In this document: piece after piece, positions 45,493 to 58,079 of the stretch
How positions within the stretch are numbered: position 1 is the first letter of the stretch
How the letters are laid out: every line of letters starts with the position of its first letter
Assembly (NCBI GenBank): GCA_029783825.1
Contig: JAREIK010002450.1
Span: forward strand, 1,736,539 to 1,800,538
Source of the DNA: Sapria himalayana
Taxonomy: Eukaryota; Streptophyta; Magnoliopsida; Malpighiales; Rafflesiaceae
Direction of reading: 5' to 3'
Length of the DNA stretch: 64,000 nucleotides
Translations under genes and position numbers: made by a program
The notes under the pieces: model-generated
Database searches by the model: none
Seen by the model: only the letters and a program-made list of their open reading frames with translations
Told to the model about the DNA's origin: nothing

Positions 45493-46213
45493 AGTGGTAT
45501 ACCCACCTAGGAGTGGCATATTCTCTTATGATATTGAGTTCTTAGGTCTCAAGATTGATGTGTTGTTACAATTACATCCACTGACTAAGAGAACTATCCT
45601 TTTGTGTGTAAATTTGTAAAGAATTTTTAGGTAAAATCAAATTTTATTCAAATCTATAGTGAAGTGGATGGCTAGTTCCTCTGCAACTACATCATAAGAA
45701 GGCAAAAGGGAAAGGCAAACCTGAAATCCAACATGGCTGACTTGATTGTTTATTGAGCTTGGATTTTATTCAAATCCAACATTTTCATATCTTGTGTACT
45801 ACACTTGCTTTAACTGGAACTAGTGCTTTTAGAGTGACTTTCCCAACCTAAGCTAAGAGAAGGCGGTAGGAAAGTCTTGGTTTCTGGCTAAGACATATGA
45901 TCAATCAAGTGAAAACTACTTCTAAAAAAGGTTTTTTCCTACAAGTTGGCTTTATTTGCGGCTTGTTAGTTTTGTTTCATTTAATTATATTAAGAAGTGG
46001 TCACTTATCTCACTCTTGGTTAAGAAGATTCACGCTTTAGGTAGGACATCAGGTTGGCTGTTTACTACACTTTACTTAAATATGACATCCACTTGTCTGA
46101 TATAGTATTATGTTGTAAAAGACCAAGACCCAGGCTTGTCACAGAAGTTTTCTGTTCCCATTTCCCTTACCATGAAGGGTCTGTCTTGGATCATTCTAAC
46201 TGATACATCAAAA
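45493..46213. other. Mitochondrial-like noncoding DNA, middle block
   Basis: Same texture as the left block. No gene is recognised. It ends at the target site of the solo LTR. Confidence 0.45.
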
Positions 46214-46776
46214 TGTTGGGGTTCTGGTAAATTTCATATCTGAATTTTGCAGCGGACTAGGAACCCACCAATGATTCAAGTGAATATAATTAAATACTGG
46301 AGAAGGATGTTACCTGTTGTATCAAAAAAATAAATTTTTGATTCTGAACAGTTTGGTTGAATCTTAGAACAGTCAAGTGTTTGTGCTTCTAGTGGTATCC
46401 ACAAAAACATATCTTCGTTATTTTTTTCATTTTCTATCTCCTCCCATTTTATTGGTTTTATCCACACATTTCTAAAAGGATGTGTCATTAACTAAAAGGA
46501 TATGTTATTAATGAAACATTTTGGTTTTTCACATATATTTTTAAAAGAGTGTGTCATTAACTAAAAGGATGTGTCATTAATGAAAATGATATATCATTAA
46601 TGACACACCTTTCTAAAAGAGAGAAATGTGGGCTTTAAGTTTGAGTCTATTTTAAAGGTATGAACATCTACTAATTAGACCAAATCCTTTAATCCAATTA
46701 GCTTAAGATTTGAAATAAATTTTAGACTTAAGATTAGGCCCAGTTTATTTTAGTCTAACTAAAATAAAACAAACTT

Positions 46777-46826
<50 letters not shown>

Positions 46827-47716
46827 GACCTAGTTATCATAACATTGATAGTGACTTTAAAATTTTATTTTAAAGAAACAAGCAATGAGCGGTATTTAGA
46901 AATACATCATTGCTACCCAAGTGGCGAAAATATAATAGATTCGACTTAACCTAATTTTGTGACTTATTTTATTGTATGACTTAGTCCTTTTGTTCATAAT
47001 ATCTAGATTGCTTAATGAGGCACAGATCGGGTCATCCTAACATCATTCTATATGTTTCTTGATCTTTGAGTAGACTAATTTAAACAATAAGCTCAATATC
47101 TCATATTGACTTATTTGAGCATGTTCAAGCATTTTAGTAGTCCTACTCAATCAAGGGGCCAACTAATATCACTTCCATTATATAAAAGGAACAAATTCCA
47201 TTTAGATCAATCATATACCTCTGCATAATTTATTGTATACCTAGTTAATGATTTTACAACCATCATTGTTATAGGTGATGTTTGCTGAATCTAAAGTATA
47301 CAACTCCTTATGTAGGGAACCATAGTGACTTTGGGTCAAAAGATAATTCATACTTATAATCATTATGAAAATGTATATGACACATATAATAATCCATGCA
47401 ACATTCTCTTAGTGGGTTAGTTCAGTATATGTTCTCTAACATATACTCATGTGTTAACTTAATATCTCATATCAGTTAACATATATGCTAGTCTTAATGT
47501 ATTAAAACTTCCATTGAATATTAATACTTGACTAGGGACAATTTAGAGTAGTATTTCATAGAATATATCACTCTACGACATTATTATCTTCATCTAATAT
47601 TTGCACAGATTTAAATAAATATATTAATCATAAAATGATGCCTTTTTACATATAAGATATGATACAAAAGTCCAAAAAAATCATCTAATGATTAACTTTT
47701 ACGGCATACTCTAACA
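46214..47716. repeat. Solo LTR with 5-bp target duplication
   Basis: The 1503-bp stretch starts TGTTGGGGTTCTGG and ends CATACTCTAACA, so it has the TG...CA ends of an LTR. Identical 5-mers CAAAA flank it (46209-46213 and 47717-47721). There is no internal coding sequence and no second LTR nearby. A (TA)n run of about 40 bp lies at 46783-46820, and a GTGTCATTAA word recurs several times at about 46480-46600. The structure is that of a retrotransposon reduced by LTR-LTR recombination. The short open frame at 46276-46488 is inside it and not a gene. Confidence 0.85.
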
Positions 47717-48250
47717 CAAAATTGATAAGCAAGAGGGATGAGAGGGTGGATATGCTAGTGATATTTGACTTATTGGCATTCTCTTTAGTTAAGATTATTT
47801 TCCATTGGCAAATAAAAAAACTAAATGGTTTTGAGCACATGTTTGTTGATGGTGGTTCTCCTTTAGATTCAAATGGATGGAACCTTTAATCAAACAACTC
47901 CTTTGGCATGTTTAGTTGGTGCCAAACATGTCTTTAACATTGATCTTGAGTCAACTTAGGATAGGTAGTTGCTGAACATATAGATCAACATTCTTTATGA
48001 GTGTTTTTGCTGAAGGTTCTCAAAGGTAGTTGGGACCTTGCTGAATGGTCACCCTTTCATTGTGGATTGGGTTAGAAAACCATGGTGGGTCCACTTCCCA
48101 ATGGAGATATAACAGAACTATATATTTATATATATACTATATTTATTTGTTTCATTAGAGTCTAGAAGTGATTTTTAGTCTTCCGTTGCCCTTTGCCACA
48201 ACAAAGGTGCCTTGTGCCTACTTCCTTCAAAGGAAACCTGCAAATAATAT
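47717..48250. other. Unassigned host sequence between solo LTR and CACTA element
   Basis: Moderate GC, no stop-free frame of note. It is probably the continuation of the mitochondrial-like DNA. Confidence 0.4.
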
Positions 48251-48915
48251 CACTACTAAAATTCACCGAATTACCGACCAATTAATTGGTCGCTAATTCG
48301 GTGTTTTTTGGTCGGTAAACCAAATAGTGACCATTTACCCACCAAAATATTTGGTCGTAATTTTGCTCGTCGCTAATTTTTTTACGGATGAAAAATCAGT
48401 TGGTTGGTAAATTACCGACCATTTATCGACCCTCTACCACCAAATATTTACGGAGTATATTCCGACAATTTTCCGACCAAAATAAATAGGTCGGTACATG
48501 GTCTCTAAATGATCGATAATTAATGATTATTTACCGATCATTCATCAACAAATAATTACCAACTAAATTCCAATCATTTTCCAACCAAAAGTATTTGGTC
48601 GGTATATGGTCTCAAAATGATCAGTAATTACTGACCATTTGGAGATCATTTACTGACAAACAAAAACTGACTATATTTCGACCATTTTTCGACCAAAAAT
48701 ATTAGGTCGATAAATGGTCTCCAAATGGTTGATAATTACCAAAAAAATTGCGACAAAAAACTGACCTAAATTTTTTAAAATTATTAGTCGAGTAATTTAT
48801 CTCCAAAAGTATTACCGACCAACTGGTGTCATTTTACCGACTATTGATATTAAAAAATATTGATCAATTTTAGTCGTAATTCGATCGGTAATTACTAACC
48901 AAATTTTTTTTGCAG
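48251..48915. repeat. CACTA left subterminal repeats
   Basis: ACCGACCA, GGTCGGTAA, ATTTACCGACCA, GACCAAAA and their inverse forms recur about every 15-40 bp in both orientations. In En/Spm elements such subterminal motifs bind the element's own regulatory protein. Confidence 0.85.
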
Positions 48916-49129
48916 TTTTTCTGTAGTTGCTGCAGAAACTGGAACAGATAACACAAAAAAATCCAATTAACTTCTAGTTTTGATGCAGTTTCTGTAGAAA
49001 CATATATAGATAACACAACAACAACAAAAAATATAATTAACTCTAGCAAACAACAAATATACTACATATATCTATATTAAATACATCAAGAGAAAATAAT
49101 TGATATTGTATCGTATTTTGCATCGCGTC

Positions 49130-50640
49130 CTAAAATTTCTCCATCTTCGAGAACAAATTAGAAACTAGTCCTAAAAATTCAGTTTCATTGTCTGGTCGTC
49201 TATGCGAGTATAATGATGATGTCGACGAACCGATGCCATAAATGAGCATCATCTCCTTTCCATCAATAGCCGTAAACCAAATCTGATTCGTATCAACTGG
49301 TGGAGCCGATGAATGAGAACTACCTGTTGCACCATCACATGAACCCGAAGTAGATTGGGAATATGCTTGAATCGCAGTAGCTAACATTTCCTCATATCTC
49401 ACCTAATAAAAATGTACGAAAGTATTTCAATTCATATTCAAACAAAAAAAAAGAAAAGTTAATTTTTTTTAATGAAACTTACATTAACTGCACAATATCT
49501 CTGATCAACAAAAGTTTGATCATCATGAGCTTTCATGTGCGTATCTGAATAAGTGAGGAGTACTGGGCTTCTTACCCTCCTTGCGTGTCTATAATTACCC
49601 ACAATACTACGTTAATTCTATTGAACAAAATTTTCTTATGAGACATGAAATTTAGGCATAATTGAACATATTTCACAAAATAATAAACATAAAAAGTATA
49701 AATTAGAAATAATATCAATGCTCGTTCATGCTTGCGCATAGAGCGAGATCCACAAGTGTGTGTAGACATGCCACTACCCTCCCCAGCCCGCTCTGAGCGA
49801 TGATTGCCACTATGTTTATTACACCTCTTCCTATAATTTGGATCTTCCCATCTGCTTTGCCACTCCTTGAAAATATGATCCGGGACACTCGATTCTTTTT
49901 CTTTCTTCTTCAACCATTTATCTTTGATCTTGTACACAGTGTCTTTATACCGACTGGCAGTGTGTTTGTAGAACACACTTTTGATCACCTCCTTTGGCTA
50001 TGTCCACCTGTAAACTTTCTGTAATTATAAATAAATAATTTTTAATCAATGAACAAAAGAATAAATAAAAGATTTAAAATTTTAGGTAGTAATATTTACC
50101 TTAAATTCTCTTCAAATCATCAATTGGTCTCTATGTGTGAGTGACTTCTAATTATGTCCATTAAGTTTAAAGGACTTCCTGAAAATTATTCTCAGAACCC
50201 TAGAAATAGAACCAGACAGCTCTAACTTCGTCATGTAACAAAAAATTTATTAGCAAGTAAGAAATAAATTAATAAATTAATAAATCATTTGTTAAGATTT
50301 ATATCTTACAGATTATCAATTGTCGGATCAAACTGAGCAAAAGGAAGAGTCTCATCTGTAGGGTGCTCTGGGGAAGAATCTCCAACATCTCCATCCTCTC
50401 TCTCCTCTCCCTCCCATGTCTCTTGATCATTCATCAAAATCTTAGGATCATTATGTGGATTAGTCAGCTGATGCTGCTATTTTGCTACATTCACAACCTT
50501 ATCTGTATGTTGTGGCGTCTCATCCACTCATGACCCTCTACCAGTTTCGGGCATACTTGAGGTCGTGCTGCCTATATCATAACTGGTACGACCTTGTAAC
50601 GTGCTGTCTCTACCTCATCCATGTGTCATATCTATAAAAA
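49130..50640 (-). pseudogene. CACTA second gene, Transposase_24-like (TNP1/TNPA position)
   Basis: Read on the minus strand, the start region has DSSPEHPTDETLPFAQFDP, then SGSISRVLRIIFRKSF. The central part reads SVFYKHTASRYKDTVYKIK, then IFKEWQSRWEDPNYRKRC, NKHSGNHR and GSGMSTHTCGSRSMRKHER. This is the Ptta/En/Spm Transposase_24 signature (W--L---W---FK-KS--NK-NR----HT-GS--). The last exon has a low-complexity Ser/Gly segment. An 80-bp intron at 49403-49482 has GTAAGT at its donor and TTATTAG at its acceptor. Stops in the Trp-rich region (at least two) break the gene. The protein would bind element ends and regulate transposition. Confidence 0.75.
49403..49482 (-). other. Intron of the CACTA second gene
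   Basis: On the minus strand the donor is AAT|GTAAGT and the acceptor TTATTAG|GTGAGA. It joins QRYCAVN to VRYEEMLATAIQAYS in phase, a known continuation in this family. Confidence 0.65.
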
Positions 50641-50725
50641 ATATATAAGGCAATGAAATAAACAAAAATGATTAATGATTAAAATAACATAAAACTCATT
50701 GTCTACTCATATTCATTAGAATCAC

Positions 50726-53700
50726 TCAAATCTGGTTCGTCTTCTTCTTCAGATGTAGTAACATCATTTCAAACTCCTCTTCATCACTCATTTCTTTCTC
50801 ATAATCAATTAAAATTTCATCAACATCTACATCCCCACTTGTATCCATCTCAGAAGATGCGACTAAAAGGACATATTCGTCCCCCACCACAGCTTCGATT
50901 ATAACATCATTGACATTATTTTGAAAAGTAGGTTCTATGAAATCTGTACTTGGTGATGCGGGGATGTCAATTTGAGCCCTTGATTTGATCTTGCACACAG
51001 CTTTCCATTCCTTTCTAGGATTAGTCTGACCCGAATATTCACAATAATAAACCTGTGATACTTGTACTGTTAAGACAAAAGGTTCATACTTATTGAATCA
51101 TTTTTATCATGCACATCGACAAGTTTATATCGAGGATGGACAACAATACCAACATGTGGTGTTGGGTCAAACTATTCACATTTGAATAACACAGTTTTTT
51201 TAACTGGGTGGGCTTCAAATTCTAACTCGATCACTTCGACCAGAGTCTCATAATAGTCATATTTAGTTTCATTGTATACGGATCCTTTAATGCATACCTT
51301 GTACTGTCTGTTGCTCGGTGAATACCATATGATTTAGTGTGAAATTTAAAACTATTCACACAGTAATCATTGTATATTCTAACCTCTCATAGGGTACCTC
51401 GTGCTATACTTCGAAGATCATTAGAAATTTTATTTGCATGATTATGAACCTATAATTAAAATTAAGTGAATTGTTTAGATTACAATTATAAATTTTTATT
51501 AGAACAATACAATTATTTTGAGATTTTCATTATAAGTAAAACATACATATTTTTCAAAAAATGATGGAAATTCTTGCTCCGTCACGGCATTGATAGCTTC
51601 TTCATTCATGTTTGAAAACTCTTTACATTTATCTGTAACAAAATCACTAAAAAAAGAAATTAAAAATTATTGATACATTAATAGAAAATAATAAAATATA
51701 ATGCTAAATAGATCTCATTTGACTATTAGGAAATGCTTACTCAATGAATGGTTGAATCTCTGGACAATTCATTATGACATATAGATGAGTTGTAGTATAT
51801 TCATAGTCTACGAGATACCTTTTCCCTTCGGCACCAAATGCTTTACCCAGAGGCTTGAAAATTTCAAACATATCATTATCCACATTATCATAAGGATAAA
51901 TCTCATTCTACTTTTCCTTAAGTGGAAGAGTTGGATCTCATTCTTTGAAATAGAATGATACAAATTTTGCATTCTCATCCATAATATAACCTATTGATAT
52001 AGAACCCTCAACCTGAGCATTATTCATTATTATATTTTTTGTTTTCCTCTAGTATCTACAAAAAGATGATCGAAAATTACAAGTCATTTTTGTGAATATA
52101 TAAATATATATATATATATAAAGAATTGGTTTAGTGAATTAATATTACCTTTCTAGTGGATACATCCAATGATAATGGACAGGATCATCAATCCTAGCTT
52201 CGTAAGCCAAGTGTACTAGAAGATGTTCCATTGAGTCCAAAAAACTAGGAGGAAAGATTTTCTCAAGATTGCATAAGATAACATGCATTTGTTCATCCAG
52301 ATTCCTCAACTCCTCATCAATCAATGAAGAAGAAGTTGGTTGCTTGAAAAATAAAGAAATCTCAGTTATCGGCTCCCATATTCTTTTAGGCAGGAATTCT
52401 CGAAGATAAAATGGTAACAACCTTTGCATGAATACATGATAATCATGACTCTTCATGCCAAACATCTTAAGTTTTTTCTCATCCACACATCTCCCCAGAT
52501 TAGAAGCATACCCATCTGGAAATCTAAGTTTTTTTACCCACTCCAACACAACCTTCTTCTGTGATTTATTCAGAACAAATGGAACATTAGGGTATTTATT
52601 GGTGACCAGATTTTTTGCAAATTGAGGATGATGATAATATTTAATCAACTCATCTCTTGACTTGTACGTGTCCTTAGCTTTCCCTGGAATGTTAAAGACT
52701 ATATTGAAAATATTATCAAACACATTCTTCTTGATATGCATAACATCAAGATTATGCCTGAGCAAGTGTTCATGCTAGTAGGGCAAATCCAAAAAATTAT
52801 TTCTTTTATTCCACCCATAAGTCTTAAAAATATATGCATTCACAACCTCAGCATCAACATCTATCACCTTCCTCAAGCCTTTGTTATTCAATTCCTACAG
52901 AATTTCATCCCTGGATATAACCCCTGGGAATTATTTAGTAACCTTTCTATTCTTAATGAAGTCTTTGGTGTTACGTAGATACGGATGATTAATGGGCAAA
53001 AACTTCTAATGGTTGTTGAACCACGACTATTTTCTGCTCTTAATTAATCTAAAAGCATCAGAATTTTTCATACAATTCGGACATGCCAACATGCCAGTTG
53101 TACTCTATCCAGCCATCATAGAATATGCTGGAATATCATTTATGGTCCAAATGAGGGCAGAATACATCTGAAAATTTTATAGTTTGGAAATATCATAAGT
53201 TTGAACCCCAATACCCTAAAGACTTTTCAACTCCGCTTTATATGGTCGCAAGAAAACATCTATCTTTCCCTTTGGATTCGTAGGCCCCGACACTAACACA
53301 GTCAAAAACAAAAATTCCTCCTTCATAAATAAGTCTGGAGGAAATTATACGGCATCACCACCACAGGCCACACAAGATATTGCTGTCGAGATTGACCAAA
53401 CGGCTGAAAACCATCAGCAAATAAACCCAACCTAATATTTTAAACTTTAGAACAAAAATCAAGAAAACATCCATCAAAATATTTCCAAGCAGGGGCATCA
53501 GAAGGGTAACACATCTTACCATCCTCCATATGATGCTCTGAATGACACTTCATTTCATTAGCTATTGTGGTTGATGCATACAATATCTACAACCTAGGTG
53601 TTATTATAAAATAATGCATCTTCTTATACGACACCTTCAACTTACGTATATACAATCTATTTCTAGAACCTCTAACCTTTTTCTTGAACCGAGCATGCCC

Positions 53701-54378
53701 ACATATTTTACAACTGTTAAGGTCACTATCATCACCCCAATATATCATACAATTATTCACACAGCAATGAATGATTTGTACGGGTAATCCCATGCCTTTA
53801 ATTAACTTCTTCGTGCTGTAGAAATCCAATGGCATAAGATTATCTTGTGGCAACAATTCTTGAATGACTTTAGACATATCATCAAACCATGCTTGTGAAC
53901 ACTTGTGTCTGTACTTTATTTCTAACATCCTCATGGCTGTAGAAAGTTGAGTATGCTTAGAATTTCCCTCATATACAAGTTTGTCTCCAACTCGAATCAT
54001 ATCATAGAAATTCTTTGCCTCGACATTGGGTTCATCATTTGGGTTGAATTTAGGACCCGCATCATCAAAAACCATTTTATGGTATGTAGTGTGATTAATA
54101 TTATCTGAGACCATCTTTTCAATTTCACCTACTAACACCCATACTAAACTTGAACACCTCTGGTGGACTTGCTTCTCAGCATGGTATATCCAAATATAGT
54201 AATCTGCCACAAAACCATTTCTATATAAATGCATCTTCACAGTCTCAACATTCAAAAACTTTTTATTCTGACATTTAACTAAAGTACAAGGACACCTTAT
54301 ATCTATTCCACCATTCACACACTCAGGATGTCTTAGAGCAAACTCATCAAATTTATACCCCCATCCATTAGAGAACAT
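50726..54378 (-). pseudogene. CACTA TNP2-like transposase
   Basis: All parts of a TNP2 transposase are readable in order. 54378-53587: Transpos_assoc domain (GGIDIRCPCTLVKCQN, HLYRNGFVADYYIW), then CCVNNCMIYW. About 53560-52770: the catalytic TNP2 core with SEHHMEDGKMCYPSDAPAW, NIRLGLFADGFQPFGQS, WPVVVMPYN, GVQTYDISK and IWTINDIPAYSMMAG. 52765-52149: DUF4218 with HNLDVMHIKKNVFDNI, SHDYHVFMQRLLPFYLR and HYHWMYPLER. A 93-bp intron follows at 52056-52148. About 51500-50726: DUF4216 (VLFKCE-FDPT, KYEPFVLTVQVSQVYY) and an acidic tail. In-frame stops, mostly TAG or TAA where Trp or Gln is expected, and a frameshift near 51090 inactivate it. The encoded enzyme would cut at the element's CACTA ends. 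Confidence 0.9.
52056..52148 (-). other. Intron of the TNP2-like gene
   Basis: The donor is GAAAG|GTAATATT and the acceptor TTTTGTAG|ATACTAG on the minus strand. Splicing joins MYPLER to Y followed by VEGSISIGYIMDE, the order expected after DUF4218 (MYPFERY...EGSI). Confidence 0.65.
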
Positions 54379-54479
54379 TCCTTCACTATTTGACCCCAGT
54401 ACATCTATTCATAATCGTATTCCATAACTAGTTAAAAAAACTAATTTATTTAACAAATGTGATTGTCTCTAATTATAGT

Positions 54480-54941
54480 TATATTTAATTTATATATATA
54501 TTTATTTAGATATACAAATATTTATATATAGTTATCCACATATAGTTTAAAATAATGTTATATATTATTATACATGTAATTATAAATATAGTTACATGTG
54601 GTTATACGTATAGTTATATGTGGTTATACATATAGTTACATGTGGTTATACATATAGTTACATGTGGTTATACATATAGTTACGCATATAGTTAAATGTA
54701 TATTTAATTTTATATATTTATACATATAGTATGTATAGGTATAGATATAGTAAAATACTTCTTTATATATTACTATATACAAATATATATTAAATATAAG
54801 TCGTAAATTTAATATTTAAAAATAATTATGCATTAAACTTTTTAAGTTATACATATAGTAAGATACAATTATTTATAGTTATTTATTATTTTACATATAA
54901 TATATATAGTTATTAGTAGTTATTTATAATAAAACAAATAG

Positions 54942-54986
<45 letters not shown>

Positions 54987-56830
54987 TACAAGTAGTTATA
55001 AGTAGTTATACATAAATATAAACAACGTTATAAAAAAAATATTTTGATTTAATTATATTAATACACATATGTATATATGTTAGTTACAAATATAGTTATA
55101 TATACTTATATAGACATTTTTTTAGATATACATATATTTACATATAGTTATACACATATAATTTAAAATAATGTTGTGTTGTTATACATGTAATTATAAA
55201 TATAGTTACATGTGGTTATACATATAGTTAAACGTATATTAAATCATGTAGGTTTATATATATGTTCATTTAATTTTATATATTTATACATATAGTAAAG
55301 CATTGGTATAGATATAGTAAAATACTTTTTTATATACTACTATATAAAAATATATATTAAATATAAGCTGTAAATTTAATATTTAAATATAATTATGTAG
55401 AAAACTTTTGAAAGTTATCTATATAGTAAGATACACTAATTTATAGTTATATATATTATTTTACATATGATATATATAGTTATTAATAGTTATATATAAA
55501 TAAACATATAGTTATATATAGATATATTCATACAAGTAGTTATAAGTAGTTATACATAAATATAAATAATGTTATAAAAAATATTTTGCTTTAAGTATAT
55601 TAATACATATATGTATATATAGTTACAAATATAGTTTTATATAATTTTATAGATATTTATTTAGTTATACAAATATTTATATATAGTTATACACATATAG
55701 TTTAATATAATGTTGTGTGTTGTTATACATGTAATTATAAATATTATTACATGTGGTTATACATATAGTTATACATATAGTTAAACGTATATTTATACAT
55801 GTAGGTTTATATAATGGTTCATTTAATTTTATATATTTATACATATAGTAAAGCATTGGTATAGATATAGTAAAATACTTTTTTATATACTACTATATAA
55901 AAATATATATTAAATATAAGCTGTAAATTTAATATTTAAATATAATTATGTAGAAAACTTTTGAAAGTTATCTATATAGTAAGATACACTAATTTATAGT
56001 TATATATATTATTTTACATATGATATATATAGTTATTAATAGTTATATATAAATAAACATATAGTTATATATAGATATATTCATACAAGTAGTTATAAGT
56101 AGTTATACATAAATATAAATAATGTTATAAAAAATATTTTGCTTTAAGTATATTAATACATATATGTATATATAGTTACAAATATAGTTTTATATAATTT
56201 TATAGATATTTATTTAGTTATACAAATATTTATATATAGTTATACACATATAGTTTAATATAATGTTGTGTGTTGTTATACATGTAATTATAAATATTAT
56301 TACATGTGGTTATACATATAGTTATACATATAGTTAAACGTATATTTATACATGTAGGTTTATATAATGGTTCATTTAATTGTATAAATTTATACATATA
56401 TTAATGTATAGGTATAGATATAGTAAAATACTTTTTTATATACTATTATATACAAATATATATTAAATAGAAGCTGTAAATTTAATATTAAATATAATTA
56501 TGCATAAAACTTTTAAAATTATACATATAGTAAGATACAATTATTTATTGTTATTTATTATTTTACATATAATATATATAGTTATAAATAGTTATATATA
56601 ATTAAACATATAGTTATATATATATATATATTCATACAAGTAGTTATAAGTAGTTATACATAAATATATACAAGGTTATAAACAAATATTTTAATTTAAT
56701 TATATGAATATATATATGTATATATAGTTACAAATATAGTTTTATTTAATTATATAGAGTATTACATATTTATACAAATATTTATATATAGTTATACACA
56801 TATAGTTATAAATATGTATGTATTTAAAGA
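54480..56830. repeat. Four tandem copies of an AT-rich unit of about 555 bp
   Basis: The landmark AATACTT followed by TTTATAT occurs at 54754, 55321, 55874 and 56427, offsets of 567, 553 and 553. Copies 2 and 3 (about 55263-56370) are almost identical; copies 1 and 4 have many differences. The unit is built of GTTATACATATAGTTAC-like words. A short-period array of about 22 bp (GTTACATGTGGTTATACATA) is at about 54580-54690, and a (TA)n run at 54944-54982. It lies upstream of the TNP2-like gene inside the CACTA element. Confidence 0.9.
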
Positions 56831-58079
56831 TATAATTATATATATAATTTATATAGTCATACATTTAGTAAAATATAATTATGTATAGTTATATATTAGT
56901 ATACATGTAGTATTTTTTTAGAAATATAGTTATATATAATTATACATATAGTTATACAATATTATATAGTTACATATTAGGTATGTAAAGTTATAAATAT
57001 AGTTATAAAAATAATTTACTTTATTATAAATGCTTTTATATAAAATGGCATATGATTATATAATTAAACATGTGTATCTATATAATATTTGTGAATAAAA
57101 TATTTTTATAAATGTTATTTTAAATATTATTATTTTTATATGTAACACTTTTATAAATAATATATAGTATATATATCACATTTATATAAACATTATAAAT
57201 ATTCTAGATTTATATAAAAAATAATATGTAATATAAATATTTACAAAATTATACAATCATTTAATGTTACATAATTGTTATATAAAAAATTATATAAATG
57301 GATAGTTTTATGTAAATATTGTATAAATATTTATAAATATTAATACATATGTATAAATATTTATATATAACATTATATGTTTATATAAACATATCAATGT
57401 GTATTTATGATGTAATACATTTATATATATATTAAAGTATAGATATTTATACATAATATCATATGATTATATAAATGTATAAAAGTTTATATATATTGTT
57501 ATAGACATTTAAGTTTAACATTATATAAAAGTTTGATTTAACATTAATCATTATATATATTAAAGTATAGACATTTATATATAATATTATACGATTATAT
57601 AAATATAAACCATTAACATTAATATTATTCGGATGCAAATATTTTTTAATTGAAATCAAAATCAATAAATCACAAAATCTAAATAGTAGAAGAACAAAGA
57701 TTAAACTAAAAAATTATAGGTTAATTAATTATATTGAGTCAAAATCATGTTAGGTTAAATGAAATTGAAGCAAAAATGAAGAAATTCGGAGGAGAAATAA
57801 AAAAAGCTAATACCCGATTATACTAAAAAAATGAAAATCCAATTGTATATAAATCTGATTATACTGAAAATTATAGTTTAATTAGACGGAGATATGTATA
57901 AGTATTTTGAAGGAGAAGAACAAAGAAAAAATTACTTGGATTCAGAAAAAGAGAACAAATTTTAAGGATTTTGTGCTTGCGGTCACGTCTGATTCAAAAA
58001 AACAACGGAGTTTCGATGAATGTAGGTGTTAATGACTGAGCAAATAATTTTTAAATCAAAAAATTAAAATAATGAATTA
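56831..58079 (-). other. AT-rich 5' region of the CACTA element
   Basis: Continued ATATA-rich, mostly low-complexity sequence grades into a less repetitive stretch (57640-58020) that may be the transcription start region for the minus-strand genes. No frame is credible: the one at 57459-57665 is low complexity. Confidence 0.45.

Noticed and set aside
45027..45506. 159-codon minus-strand frame and overlapping plus-strand frames
   Set aside because: They lie in the extremely GC-rich hAT-like island, where stop codons are rare by composition. The Arg/Pro/Gly-rich sequences repeat with the DNA motif.
54480..56830. CRISPR-like array
   Set aside because: The repeated units are 553-567 bp, AT-rich, with no short repeat/unique spacer alternation. 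This is plant nuclear DNA.
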